Assembly (NCBI GenBank): GCA_965371355.1
Contig: CBDUYD010000038.1
Span: forward strand, 1 to 19,918
Length of the DNA: 19,918 nucleotides
Direction: 5' to 3'
Source of the DNA: JASJHI01 sp965371355
GTDB taxonomy: Bacteria; Actinomycetota; Acidimicrobiia; Acidimicrobiales; Ilumatobacteraceae
Below the pieces are notes generated by a model, which was given only the letters and a program-made list of their open reading frames with translations, did no database searches and was not told the DNA's origin. This document shows positions 6,683-13,815 of the stretch, piece by piece; position 1 is the first letter of the stretch, and each line of letters begins with the position of its first letter. The position numbers were made by a program, and so were the translations under genes.

Positions 6683-7852
6683 ATGTCGAGTGCCCCAGTG
6701 TTCGAGATCGACCCGGAGCGTTTCCGGCGCGATCCGTATCCCGATCTCGCGGTGATGCGTGCGTCGGCACCGATCGCCTTCGTGCCGCAACTCGGAGCGA
6801 CGCTGATCACCACCCGCAACGACATCGCGGTCTGCGAGAAGAACGTCGGGGTGTTCTCCTCCGACCAGCCCGGCGGGTTGATGAACGTGCTGATGGGTCA
6901 GAACATGATGCGCCGCGACGGAGCCGAGCACCAGGCCGAACGCAGGGTCTACTACCCGGCGATCGCGCCCAACGCGGTGCGCTCGGTGTGGGCGGCGCAG
7001 TTCGAGGCGCACGCCTCGCGGATCCTCGACGAACTCGCTCCGGCCGGAGCAGCCGACATCGTGCGGGCATACGCGATGCCGCTCAGCGCGGAGGCGTTGA
7101 AGTCGATGACCGGGCTGATCGACGTGAGCGCGGAGGAGATGGACGCCTGGAGCCAGGCGATGATCGACGGCATCGCCAACTACGCGGGCGACGCCGCGGT
7201 CGAAGCCCGCTGCCGTGAGGCGACCGCCGGGATCGACGCGGCGATCGACGAGATGCTGCCGGTGGTTCGTGCCGCGCCCGACCACAGCCTGCTGTCGGTG
7301 ATGACCGAGTCGGGGATGCCGGCCGACAACGTGCGGGCGAACATCAAGCTGACGATCTCCGGCGGCCAGAACGAGCCGCGCGACGCGATCGCCGGATGTG
7401 TGTGGGCCCTGCTCACCCACCCCGATCAGCTGGCTCTGATCAGCGACGGCGCGGCCACCTGGGCCGACGCGTTCGACGAGTACTGCCGGTGGATCGCACC
7501 GATCGGGATGTCGCCGCGGCGCATCGCTCGGGCTCACGAGTACGGCGGGGTCACGTTCGAGGAGGACGAGCGCGTCTTTCTGATGTTCGGTTCGGCCAAC
7601 CGCGACGAGGCGCACTTCGAGCGCGGTGATCTGTTCGACATCACCCGGAACACGAAGATGGCCCTCACGTTCGGCGCCGGACCGCACTTCTGCGCGGGAG
7701 CCGCTGCCTCGCGCAGCCTGGTCGGCGACGTCGCCCTGCCGATGATCTTCGACCGGCTCGCCGGCCTCCGACTCGATGAGCGCGCAACGTCAACCGAGTT
7801 CGTCGGCTGGGCATTCCGCGGCCCGCTCGATGTCGGCGTGACCTGGGCGTAG
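6683..7852 (+). CDS. cytochrome P450 monooxygenase
   Basis: A 389-residue soluble bacterial P450. The haem-binding loop is FGAGPHFCAG with Cys 337 as the axial ligand. The K-helix ExxR pair is E266/R269 (EYCR), and the C-helix carries HQAERR (83-88). The I-helix reads SGGQNEPRD (226-234) instead of the usual AGxDT, so the conserved acid-alcohol pair is missing. There is no membrane anchor, and no ferredoxin or ferredoxin reductase gene of the P450 type is nearby. The substrate cannot be inferred. It is divergent from araC, downstream of a repeat array, and followed 12 bp after its stop by the first hairpin repeat. Confidence 0.95.
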   Translation: MSSAPVFEIDPERFRRDPYPDLAVMRASAPIAFVPQLGATLITTRNDIAVCEKNVGVFSSDQPGGLMNVLMGQNMMRRDGAEHQAERRVYYPAIAPNAVRSVWAAQFEAHASRILDELAPAGAADIVRAYAMPLSAEALKSMTGLIDVSAEEMDAWSQAMIDGIANYAGDAAVEARCREATAGIDAAIDEMLPVVRAAPDHSLLSVMTESGMPADNVRANIKLTISGGQNEPRDAIAGCVWALLTHPDQLALISDGAATWADAFDEYCRWIAPIGMSPRRIARAHEYGGVTFEEDERVFLMFGSANRDEAHFERGDLFDITRNTKMALTFGAGPHFCAGAAASRSLVGDVALPMIFDRLAGLRLDERATSTEFVGWAFRGPLDVGVTWA

Positions 7853-7861
7853 AGCCACTAC

Positions 7862-7912
7862 GACCTCGTGAGGATGTTGCGCCCTGGAGACGCAAGATCC
7901 TCACGAGAACGG
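7862..7912 (+). repeat. hairpin repeat, copy 1
   Basis: The 43-bp core at 7865-7907 pairs as an 11-bp stem (CTCGTGAGGAT/ATCCTCACGAG), a single mismatch, a 5-bp stem (TTGCG/CGCAA) and a 9-nt loop. It differs from copies 2 and 3 at three positions: the mismatch and two loop bases. It follows the P450 stop codon and could act as its terminator. Confidence 0.85.
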
Positions 7913-7930
7913 CTGGGATGACCTGCAGGA

Positions 7931-7960
7931 CTGCCATTCTGTATGCGCTATTTGTATACT
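7931..7960 (+). promoter_or_regulatory. mazEF promoter (leaderless)
   Basis: TATACT (7955-7960) is a near-consensus -10, with CTGCCA (7931-7936) 18 bp upstream as a possible -35. The expected start at about 7967-7968 coincides with the ATG at 7968, and no Shine-Dalgarno sequence is present. The imperfect dyad GTAT-N11-ATAC around the -10 could be the autoregulatory operator. Confidence 0.6.
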
Positions 7961-7967
7961 GATGTGT

Positions 7968-8201
7968 ATGTCAACGACGGTACGGGTCAGCACTTCGACC
8001 CGCGATGCGGTTCGTGCACTGGCGGCCGCCGACGGGATCACGATCGACGAGGCGATCGCGCGGCTGGCGCGCCGCGAACGGCAGCGCCGCATGGGCGAGG
8101 CATTGGCTTCGCTCGATGACTCCGAGGAACAGGACTGGCTCGACCTCGCGGTCGACGTTCACAACGCCGCCGATCCCGGTGTGCAAGATGCTCGCCGGTG
8201 A
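7968..8201 (+). CDS. mazE: MazE-like antitoxin (ribbon-helix-helix)
   Basis: A 77-residue protein beginning MSTTVRVSTSTRDAVRALAA. The short N-terminal beta strand (TVRVS) followed by two helices (TRDAVRALAAADG, TIDEAIARLARRE) is a ribbon-helix-helix DNA-binding fold. The acidic C-terminal tail (SLDDSEEQDWLDLAVDVH) is typical of the toxin-neutralising part. ATG 7962 is a possible alternative start, but the -10 position favours 7968. It overlaps the downstream toxin gene by 14 bp. The symbol is by family type. Confidence 0.82.
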   Translation: MSTTVRVSTSTRDAVRALAAADGITIDEAIARLARRERQRRMGEALASLDDSEEQDWLDLAVDVHNAADPGVQDARR

Positions 8202-8520
8202 TGTCGTCAGGGTCGATTTCGGCATTCCGCAGGGAAGCGAACCAGGTTTCGAGCGACCAGCGGTGGTGATAACTGCGAACGTCGTCCTGCAACAAGAGCC
8301 CAGGACGGTGCACGTCGTGCCGCTCACCACGAACGTCGGTCGTCGGCTGCCGAGCGAGGTGTCCGTCGACGTTGAAGGTCTGCTTCCGTCGGCCGCCCAG
8401 TGCCATCTGCTCACTGTGCTGAGTTCGGGCAGGATCGAGCCTCCGACCATCGGCACCGTGGGCGCAGCCGTGCTGGCACAGATCCGTGAGGTGATCGTCG
8501 ACCTGCTCGATCTCGATTGA
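8188..8520 (+). CDS. mazF: MazF/PemK-like endoribonuclease toxin
   Basis: A 110-residue toxin starting MLAGDVVRVDFG inside the 3' end of the antitoxin gene, the usual coupled arrangement. The GDVVRVDFG opening, the PAVVITAN strand, VVPLTTN and the C-terminal QIREVIVDLLDLD match the MazF/PemK fold of sequence-specific mRNA interferases. The frame is open further upstream, but that part overlaps the antitoxin coding sequence and does not look like protein. Toxin and antitoxin together form a type II module. Confidence 0.88.
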   Translation: MLAGDVVRVDFGIPQGSEPGFERPAVVITANVVLQQEPRTVHVVPLTTNVGRRLPSEVSVDVEGLLPSAAQCHLLTVLSSGRIEPPTIGTVGAAVLAQIREVIVDLLDLD

Positions 8521-8547
8521 TCGAGGAGTCGAGGAGATCGTGATGTA

Positions 8548-9096
8548 ATGGTGCGGATGGAAGTCAACGCGCTGCTCCTCGACCTGTACGGAAGGATCCC
8601 GCCACTCGCACGCGAGGCGGTCGAGGGCCTCTCTGTCGACCGGTTGATCGCGCAACCTGCGCCCGGCACCAACACGATCGCGTGGCTCGTGTGGCACCTG
8701 ACGCGCATTCAGGACTACTACGTGTCCGACTACATGGCGATCGACCAGGTCTGGGTCGGAAGCGACTGGGCTGTGCGCTTCGGCCTCGAGGCCGATCCTT
8801 CGGACCACGGCTACGGGCACACCGAGACCGACATGCTGTCGGTCCGCCCGGAGCGCCCCGACGTGTTGATCGAATACCTCGACGCAGTCGATCAGCGGGT
8901 GTGCTCCTACCTCGCGGGTCTTGCACCTGAGGACCTCGATCGGGTCGTCGACCTCGATTGGGATCCACCGGTCACGCTGGGTGTCCGTCTGGTCAGCATC
9001 GCCGACGACGGCCTGCAGCATGTCGGGCAGGCCGCGTACGTGCGCGGCATGTTCGGTGCTGACCCAGCGCTCCCGCCGGCCCGCGCCCCCGGCTGA
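8548..9096 (+). CDS. DinB/DUF664 family protein
   Basis: A 182-residue four-helix-bundle protein of the DinB-like superfamily, which includes mycothiol-dependent enzymes. Recognisable parts are NTIAWLVWHLTRIQDYY (about 42-58, with H50) and GLQHVGQAAYVRG (about 155-167, with H158). Where many DinB proteins have a metal-binding HxxxH, this one has HxxxQ (H158, Q161). It starts at ATG 8548, 27 bp after mazF, with GGAG about 11 nt upstream, and may be co-transcribed with the toxin-antitoxin pair. Its TGA stop is the first part of hairpin repeat copy 2. Confidence 0.82.
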   Translation: MVRMEVNALLLDLYGRIPPLAREAVEGLSVDRLIAQPAPGTNTIAWLVWHLTRIQDYYVSDYMAIDQVWVGSDWAVRFGLEADPSDHGYGHTETDMLSVRPERPDVLIEYLDAVDQRVCSYLAGLAPEDLDRVVDLDWDPPVTLGVRLVSIADDGLQHVGQAAYVRGMFGADPALPPARAPG

Positions 9097-9160
9097 CCTC
9101 GTGAGGATATTGCGCCGTGGGGACGCAAGATCCTCACGAGAACGGACTGGTTGACGGGTG
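9092..9160 (+). repeat. hairpin repeat, copy 2 (extended)
   Basis: The 43-bp hairpin core is 9098-9140, identical to copy 3. Similarity to copy 3 extends from GCTGA before the core to GGGTG after it, about 69 bp with two differences. The repeat supplies the dinB stop codon (TGA, 9094-9096). Confidence 0.87.
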
Positions 9161-9193
9161 ACAGGGACCCGACAGCGCAGTCATAGCACTTGT

Positions 9194-9221
9194 GCGATGA
9201 TCGCGTTTATGCGATGATCGC
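9194..9221 (+). promoter_or_regulatory. tandem near-palindromes, probable higBA operator
   Basis: GCGATGATCGC occurs twice, at 9194-9204 and 9211-9221, 17 bp apart. Each is GCGAT/ATCGC around one central base. Position and form suit an autoregulatory operator bound by the HTH antitoxin. The second copy covers the chosen toxin start. Confidence 0.5.
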
Positions 9222-9549
9222 GGTGGTGGCGGAAATGGAGGCGCATGACGAGGTTGTCGAGTGGCTCGCGGACCTCAGCGATACAGAGTGGGTCAGGGTG
9301 GAGGTCGCGATCGATCGACTCGCCGACCTTGGGTCTCAGGCTCGGATGCCGCTATCGAGGAGTCTGGGAGCTGGACTCTTCGAGCTGCGGTTCTCTCTCG
9401 GTTCAACCGCTCGCAGGATCACGTATCGATTCACGACCGACGGACGGATCATCCTGCTGACGGTATTCCGCAAACAACGAAACAACGAACGGATCGAGGT
9501 GTCTCGTGCTCGAAAAATCGCTCAGGAGTGTGCACGGCGCAACCCGTGA
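9214..9549 (+). CDS. higB: HigB/RelE-like toxin
   Basis: A 111-residue toxin of the RelE/HigB (Gp49-like) group, a probable ribosome-dependent mRNA interferase. Typical parts are LGAGLFELRFSL, RRITYRF, and IILLTVFRKQRNNERIEVSR with the closing basic helix. ATG 9214 (MIAVVAEMEAHDE) is preferred. The frame is open to TTG 9190, and ATG 9235 is another option. The toxin comes before the antitoxin, the order usual for higBA. The symbol is by family type. Confidence 0.83.
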   Translation: MIAVVAEMEAHDEVVEWLADLSDTEWVRVEVAIDRLADLGSQARMPLSRSLGAGLFELRFSLGSTARRITYRFTTDGRIILLTVFRKQRNNERIEVSRARKIAQECARRNP

Positions 9550-9560
9550 AGGAGGACATG

Positions 9561-9881
9561 ATGGCGAACTACTCCCGATGGGAAGACGTCAAGAAGACCC
9601 GTGGTCGACCGGCAGACAAGGTGCGTGCGGGCGTTGAGCAGGACTTCGCGCTCGGACAACTCATCTATGACCTCCGCAGCGAGGCAGGTTTGAGTCAGCG
9701 AGAGCTGGCAGAGCGGATGGGAACGACCCAGTCGGTGATCTCGCGGCTCGAGGAGGGAGGCGGCGCCCGCAACCGGATCGATACTCTTGCTCGGGTGGCG
9801 ACTGCTCTTGGGCGGCACTTGGTGCTGTCCTTCCCGTCCGAGGTTCCGGACAAGCTCACCGACGCGGTCCAAGTCGCCTGA
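9561..9881 (+). CDS. higA: HigA-like HTH antitoxin
   Basis: A 106-residue protein with an XRE-type helix-turn-helix: LRSEAGLSQRELAERMGTTQ, then SVISRLEEGG, in the middle of the protein. The N-terminal 35 residues (ANYSRWEDVKKTRGRP) probably bind the toxin. AAGGAGG lies 5 nt before ATG 9561 and only 2 nt before ATG 9558, which decides for 9561. The gap after the toxin stop is 11 bp, so the genes are translated from one mRNA. Copy 3 of the hairpin repeat begins about 15-20 bp after its stop. Confidence 0.87.
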   Translation: MANYSRWEDVKKTRGRPADKVRAGVEQDFALGQLIYDLRSEAGLSQRELAERMGTTQSVISRLEEGGGARNRIDTLARVATALGRHLVLSFPSEVPDKLTDAVQVA

Positions 9882-9895
9882 AACACCAATATCCA

Positions 9896-9964
9896 GCTGA
9901 CCTCGTGAGGATATTGCGCCGTGGGGACGCAAGATCCTCACGAGAACGGATTGGTTGATGGGTG
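9896..9964 (+). repeat. hairpin repeat, copy 3 (extended)
   Basis: The core at 9902-9944 is identical to copy 2. The copy lies in the convergent gap between higA (+) and paaE (-), where the hairpin could terminate transcription from both sides. The distance from copy 2 is 804 bp, and the higBA pair is the only content between them. Confidence 0.87.
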
Positions 9965-9986
9965 AGGGCGGGAGTAGAGCGATCGG

Positions 9987-11066
9987 CTAGCGGCCCATGC
10001 CACCGTGGACGTCGTAGGTGATCCGCACGTCGCCGCCGACAGGGTGCGCCTGGCAGGTGAGCACGTAGCCGGCGTCGAGTTCGTCGGCGGTGAGTGCGTA
10101 GTTCTTGTCCAGCGTGACCTCGCCCTCGAGCACGCGCGCCTTGCAGGTGGCGCACATCCCGCCGCGACAGGCGAACGGCACCTCGGATCGCGCCGAGCGG
10201 GCGTAGTCGAGCAGCGGGGGGCCGTCGGGGTCGACGGCGACCACCGAGGTGCGACCGTCGAGCGTCAAGGTCAGTGTGGTCGTCGCCTCACCGTCGTCGT
10301 CGGGCTCGGGCGGGCGCTCGATGCGCTCGTCGAAGAACAGCTCGCTGTGCACGCTCTCGGCGTCGACACCCAGCTCGGTGAGCGTTTGCTGTGCGGTCTC
10401 GACCATCTCGAGCGGCCCGCACACGAACCACTCGTCGATCCGGTCGACGTCGATCAGGCCGCCGCACAGGGCGCGGAGTTTGTCGGCGTCGATGCGGCCC
10501 TCGAACAGCGGGATCTCGTGGGGCTCGCGGCTGAGAACGTGGATCACGTGGAAGCGATCGGGGAAGCGGTTCTTCAGATCCTCGAGCTCTTCGATGAACA
10601 TGATCGACGAACTCGTCCTGTTGCCGTACACCAGCGTGCACCGGCTGTTGGGTTCGCTCTCGAGCGTGGTCGTGAGGATCGAGAGCACCGGCGTGATCCC
10701 CGAACCGGCGGCCAGCGCGACGTACTCGCCGTGGGCGCTCGGGTCGGGGACGTGGACGAACTCGCCGATCGGGGGCATCACCTCGAGCGTGTCGCCGTCG
10801 GCGATGGCTGTGGTCGCGAAGGTGGAGAAGATCCCACCGTCGATCCGCTTGATGCCGACGCGCAACTCGGCGCCGTTGGCGCTGCTGCAGATCGAGTACG
10901 ACCGTCGGATGTCCTCCCCGTCGATCTCGGCGCGCAGCACGACGTGCTGGCCCGGAAGATGGCGGTAGTCGTCGCGCAGGTCGGCGGGGACATCGATCGT
11001 GAGGCACACGGAGTCGTCGGTCTCGGGCCGGACGCTGACCGGCAGTGTGTGGAACTCGACGGCCAT
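9987..11066 (-). CDS. paaE: phenylacetyl-CoA epoxidase, reductase subunit PaaE
   Basis: A 359-residue NAD(P)H:flavin/iron-sulfur reductase that passes electrons to the PaaAC oxygenase. The FAD-binding motif RSYSICSS is at 55-62, the nucleotide-binding motif GSGITP at 121-126 and FVCGPLEMV further on. The C-terminal plant-type 2Fe-2S domain has Cys 300, 305, 308 (CRGGMCATC) and 338 (LTCQA). The length and domain order are those of PaaE. It is the last gene of the operon; its ATG directly follows the paaD stop. A hairpin repeat lies beyond its 3' end. Confidence 0.96.
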   Translation of the reverse strand: MAVEFHTLPVSVRPETDDSVCLTIDVPADLRDDYRHLPGQHVVLRAEIDGEDIRRSYSICSSANGAELRVGIKRIDGGIFSTFATTAIADGDTLEVMPPIGEFVHVPDPSAHGEYVALAAGSGITPVLSILTTTLESEPNSRCTLVYGNRTSSSIMFIEELEDLKNRFPDRFHVIHVLSREPHEIPLFEGRIDADKLRALCGGLIDVDRIDEWFVCGPLEMVETAQQTLTELGVDAESVHSELFFDERIERPPEPDDDGEATTTLTLTLDGRTSVVAVDPDGPPLLDYARSARSEVPFACRGGMCATCKARVLEGEVTLDKNYALTADELDAGYVLTCQAHPVGGDVRITYDVHGGMGR

Positions 11067-11708
11067 CTACAGCTCCTTGAAGTGGTCGAACGGTTCGAGG
11101 CAGTCGAGGCAGCGGTGGAGTGCCTTGCACGCGGTGGACCCGAACTCGCTCACCGTCTCGGTGCGGGTCGAGCCACACCTCGGACACGGGACGGTCCGGG
11201 CGGAGATCGTGACCGGTGTCTCACCCGGTGCCGTGCCCCTCGTCGCGACGGCGGAGGTCGCGACGGCGCGGGGTGGCGCGATGCCGTAGTCGCGCAGCTT
11301 GTTGCGGCCCTCGGCCGACATCCAGTCGGTGGTCCACGCGGGGCTGAGCACCGTGCGCACTTCGCCTTCGACGCCGGCATCGGTGAGGACCCCGACGATG
11401 CTCTGCTGGATGAAGTGCATCGCCGGGCAGCCGGAGTAGGTGGGTGTGATCGTGACCACGATCAGACCGTCGATCTCGTCGACCGAGCGGAGAACGCCGA
11501 GATCGTCGAGCGACAACACAGGAACCTCGGGGTCGGGGATCGCGCCGATGCGCCGCTGCAGTTCGGCCAGCTCGAATACATCGGTCTCGTCGTCGGCGCC
11601 GACCCCATCGGTGGCACGGCTGGTGTCGGTGGCGCGGATGGAACCGGTGGCGTCGGTTGCGCCGATCGCGTCGGAGACAGGAGTCGCGTCGGCGGCCATG
11701 CGCGTCAC
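11067..11708 (-). CDS. paaD: phenylacetate degradation protein PaaD (Fe-S assembly, DUF59)
   Basis: PaaD is needed to mature the Fe-S cluster of the epoxidase system. The DUF59 part is clear: IPDPEVPVLSLDDLGVLRSV and TPTYSGCPAMHFIQ. The C-terminal zinc-ribbon-like part has PCPRCG and HRCLDCLEPFDHF. The GTG at 11708 overlaps the paaC stop as GTGA, which favours it; ATG 11699 is three codons downstream. The protein has an unusual N-terminal extension of about 45 residues, rich in Ala, Thr and Asp with repeated ATD units, before the DUF59 domain. Confidence 0.93.
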   Translation of the reverse strand: MTRMAADATPVSDAIGATDATGSIRATDTSRATDGVGADDETDVFELAELQRRIGAIPDPEVPVLSLDDLGVLRSVDEIDGLIVVTITPTYSGCPAMHFIQQSIVGVLTDAGVEGEVRTVLSPAWTTDWMSAEGRNKLRDYGIAPPRAVATSAVATRGTAPGETPVTISARTVPCPRCGSTRTETVSEFGSTACKALHRCLDCLEPFDHFKEL

Positions 11709-12496
11709 CAGCTCGCCCCGACGTGGCCGCGATGGAGCCACTGCATCTCGGCCAGGAGGTGACCGAGGTGCTCGGTGTGCATTCCGGTGCGACCACCGAT
11801 CCGCTGGTAGGGGTCGGAGGGGGCGGCCAGCGTCGCCTCGTCGAGAACGGCGGCCACCGTGGCGTCGGCCTCGGCGCGCACCGCCACGAGGTCGGCCGCG
11901 ACGCCGGCGGCGACGAGCTCTCGTTCCGCTTCATCGGTCGCGTAGAGGTCGGCGGCGAACGGCCACATCGCGTCGATCCCGGCCTGCATCCGCCGGTGGC
12001 TCTCAGCGGATCCGTCACCGAGCGTGATCACCCATTTCGACGAGTGGCGCAGGTGATAGCGGGCCTCCTTCTCGGCCTTCGCGGCGATGCCCGCGAGCTG
12101 CTCATCCGTGCTCGCGCAGAGTGCCCGATAGAGCGGCACCTGGTAGGCGTCGACCAGCAACTGGCGGGCCATCGTCTGGCCGAAGTCGCCGTTCGGCTGC
12201 TCGACGAGCACGGCATTGAGGTACTCGCGCTCGCTGCGCACCATCGCGAGCGCATCCTCGTCACGGCCGGCGCCCTCGACCTCGCCCGCGTACGAGTACA
12301 GCGATCTCGCCTGCCCGAGATGGTCGAGGCTCAGGTTGGCGACCGCGATGTCCTCTTCGAGTTCGGGCATCCAGGACACGAGTTCGCCGAGGCGCTGGGC
12401 GAGGATCATGTTGTCGTCGGCGAGCCGCAGCAGGTAGGTGACGAGGGAGTCGGCGACGGGACCGGCGGGACCGGCGGGAACGGGGGGCGCGGTCAC
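11705..12496 (-). CDS. paaC: phenylacetyl-CoA epoxidase, structural subunit PaaC
   Basis: A 263-residue helical subunit that pairs with PaaA in the epoxidase. Family features: YLLRLADDNMILAQRLGELV near the N-terminus, DIAVANLSLDHLGQARSLY, and EKEARYHLRHSSKWVITLGD. The N-terminus is a short Pro/Gly/Ala-rich stretch. Its ATG overlaps the paaB stop by 4 bp (ATGA), and its stop overlaps the paaD GTG, so translation of the operon is tightly coupled. Confidence 0.96.
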   Translation of the reverse strand: MTAPPVPAGPAGPVADSLVTYLLRLADDNMILAQRLGELVSWMPELEEDIAVANLSLDHLGQARSLYSYAGEVEGAGRDEDALAMVRSEREYLNAVLVEQPNGDFGQTMARQLLVDAYQVPLYRALCASTDEQLAGIAAKAEKEARYHLRHSSKWVITLGDGSAESHRRMQAGIDAMWPFAADLYATDEAERELVAAGVAADLVAVRAEADATVAAVLDEATLAAPSDPYQRIGGRTGMHTEHLGHLLAEMQWLHRGHVGASW

Positions 12497-12825
12497 ATGT
12501 GCCCCACTTCGTCGGGGATGTCGTAGAACGTCGGGTGGCGATACGGGTGATCCCCCTCGAACCAGGCGTCCTTGTCGTTCGGGTCAGAAGCATGGATCGA
12601 GGTGGAGGGGACGACCCAGATCGACACGCCCTCGGAACGCCGCGTGTACACATCGCGTGCGGCCTGGATGGCCGACTCGGAATCGGCCGCGTGCACGCTC
12701 CCGGCGTGGACATGGCTGAGGCCCCGCGCGGCGCGCACGAACACCTCCCACAACGGGAATCCGCCGGTCGTTCCCTCGATCTCGGGATCGACCTCGCCCT
12801 CGATCCTCGGCGCGTCGTAGCTCAT
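12493..12825 (-). CDS. paaB: phenylacetyl-CoA epoxidase subunit PaaB
   Basis: A 110-residue small subunit of the epoxidase, which organises PaaA and PaaC. Typical segments are PLWEVFVRAARGLSHVHAGS, then AARDVYTRRSEGVSIWVVPS, and the C-terminal HPTFYDIPDEVGHM. The start ATG shares one base with the paaA stop (TGATG). Confidence 0.96.
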   Translation of the reverse strand: MSYDAPRIEGEVDPEIEGTTGGFPLWEVFVRAARGLSHVHAGSVHAADSESAIQAARDVYTRRSEGVSIWVVPSTSIHASDPNDKDAWFEGDHPYRHPTFYDIPDEVGHM

Positions 12826-13760
12826 CAGGCGACCTCCCTCGACTCGTTCGGCTGGTGCTTGGCGGCGTGGGCCAGCGCGGCTTCACGCACCCAGGCACCG
12901 TCGTCCCACGCCTTTCGTTTGTGCGCGATGCGTTCGCGATTGCACAGCCCGTTCCCCTTCAGGACCTCCCAGAACTCGTCCCAGTCGATCTCGCCGAAGT
13001 CGTAGTGGCCGCGATCGTTGTTCCACTCGAGGTCGGGATCGGGTATCTCGAGGCCCAGGTACTCGGCTTGGGGCACGGTCATGTCGACGAACTTCTGGCG
13101 CAGGTCGTCGTTCGTCTCGAGCTTGATGCCCCATGCCATCGACTGCGCCGTGTGGGTCGAGTCGGCGTCGGGCGGGCCGAACATCATCAGCGACGGCCAC
13201 CACCAGCGGTCGAGCGAGTCCTGCGCCATCGCCCGCTGTTCGGGCGTTCCGGCGGCGAGCACGAGCATGATCTCGTAGCCCTGGCGCTGGTGGAACGACT
13301 CCTCCTTGCAGATCTTGATCATCGCCCGCGAGTACGGCCCGTACGACGTGCGGGTCAACATCACCTGATTCGTGATCGCCGCGCCATCGACGAGCCAGCC
13401 GATCGTTCCCATGTCGGCCCATGTGAGCGTCGGGTAGTTGAAGATCGACGAGTACTTCTGGCGCCCCTCGTGGAGCAACGAATTGAGCTCGTCGCGAGAC
13501 ACGCCGAGCGTCTCGGCCGCCGAGTAGAGATAGAGACCGTGTCCCGCCTCGTCCTGGACCTTGGCGGTGAGGATCGCCTTGCGCCGCAACGAGGGAGCGC
13601 GGGTGATCCAGTTCCCCTCGGGCTGCTGGCCGATCACCTCGGAGTGGGCGTGCTGCGCGATCTGGCGGATCATCGTCTTGCGATAGGCGTCGGGCATCCA
13701 GTCGCGCGGCTCGATCTTCTCGCCGTTCGCCAGCAGGTCGTCGAATCGTTCGGCGGGCAT
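12825..13760 (-). CDS. paaA: phenylacetyl-CoA epoxidase, catalytic subunit PaaA
   Basis: A 311-residue diiron oxygenase subunit that turns phenylacetyl-CoA into the 1,2-epoxide. Candidate ligands are E41, E71 with H74 (DEAGH) and E154 with H157 (EESFH), plus D125 nearby. WMPDAYRKTMIRQIAQHAHS and NWITRAPSLRRKAILTAKVQ are characteristic of PaaA. I chose ATG 13760 because the family begins here. The frame is open further upstream, but that part overlaps paaX and is not PaaA-like. There is no Shine-Dalgarno sequence; a -10 box 6 nt upstream points to a leaderless mRNA. First gene of paaABCDE. Confidence 0.97.
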   Translation of the reverse strand: MPAERFDDLLANGEKIEPRDWMPDAYRKTMIRQIAQHAHSEVIGQQPEGNWITRAPSLRRKAILTAKVQDEAGHGLYLYSAAETLGVSRDELNSLLHEGRQKYSSIFNYPTLTWADMGTIGWLVDGAAITNQVMLTRTSYGPYSRAMIKICKEESFHQRQGYEIMLVLAAGTPEQRAMAQDSLDRWWWPSLMMFGPPDADSTHTAQSMAWGIKLETNDDLRQKFVDMTVPQAEYLGLEIPDPDLEWNNDRGHYDFGEIDWDEFWEVLKGNGLCNRERIAHKRKAWDDGAWVREAALAHAAKHQPNESREVA

Positions 13761-13766
13761 CCCTAA

Positions 13767-13808
13767 ATGATACACAGACCGGAGTTGCACGGCGCGGTCG
13801 TGTATCAT
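13767..13808. promoter_or_regulatory. divergent paaA/paaX promoter with 9-bp inverted repeat
   Basis: The arms ATGATACAC (13767-13775) and GTGTATCAT (13800-13808) are perfect inverted repeats 24 bp apart. Each arm contains the -10 hexamer TATCAT of one direction: paaA leftward (6 nt to its ATG) and paaX rightward (7 nt to ATG 13816). A repressor bound to the dyad would block both promoters. PaaX of E. coli also binds a split palindrome near its target promoters, though of a different sequence. Confidence 0.7.
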
Positions 13809-13815
13809 GTCGATG

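Noticed and set aside
6443..7687. 414-codon reverse frame opposite the P450
   Set aside because: Shadow of the P450 gene; its repeated peptide comes from the DNA repeats at 6564-6647.
7862..9964. Integron attC sites: hairpins after gene ends, with toxin-antitoxin cassettes
   Set aside because: The expected attC core sites (GTTRRRY and its inverse) are not at the repeat ends, the arms pair almost perfectly, and no integrase is in the window. Kept only as a general resemblance.
9980..9992. CGGCTAG at the end of paaE as another regulon element
   Set aside because: The GCCGA half does not match and no -10 follows toward a gene start; it is the paaE stop region.
10005..11762. Long + strand open frame of 585 codons antisense to paaE and paaD
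   Set aside because: It mirrors well-recognised Paa proteins. Such frames are normal on the opposite strand of GC-rich genes, and the translation is low-complexity.
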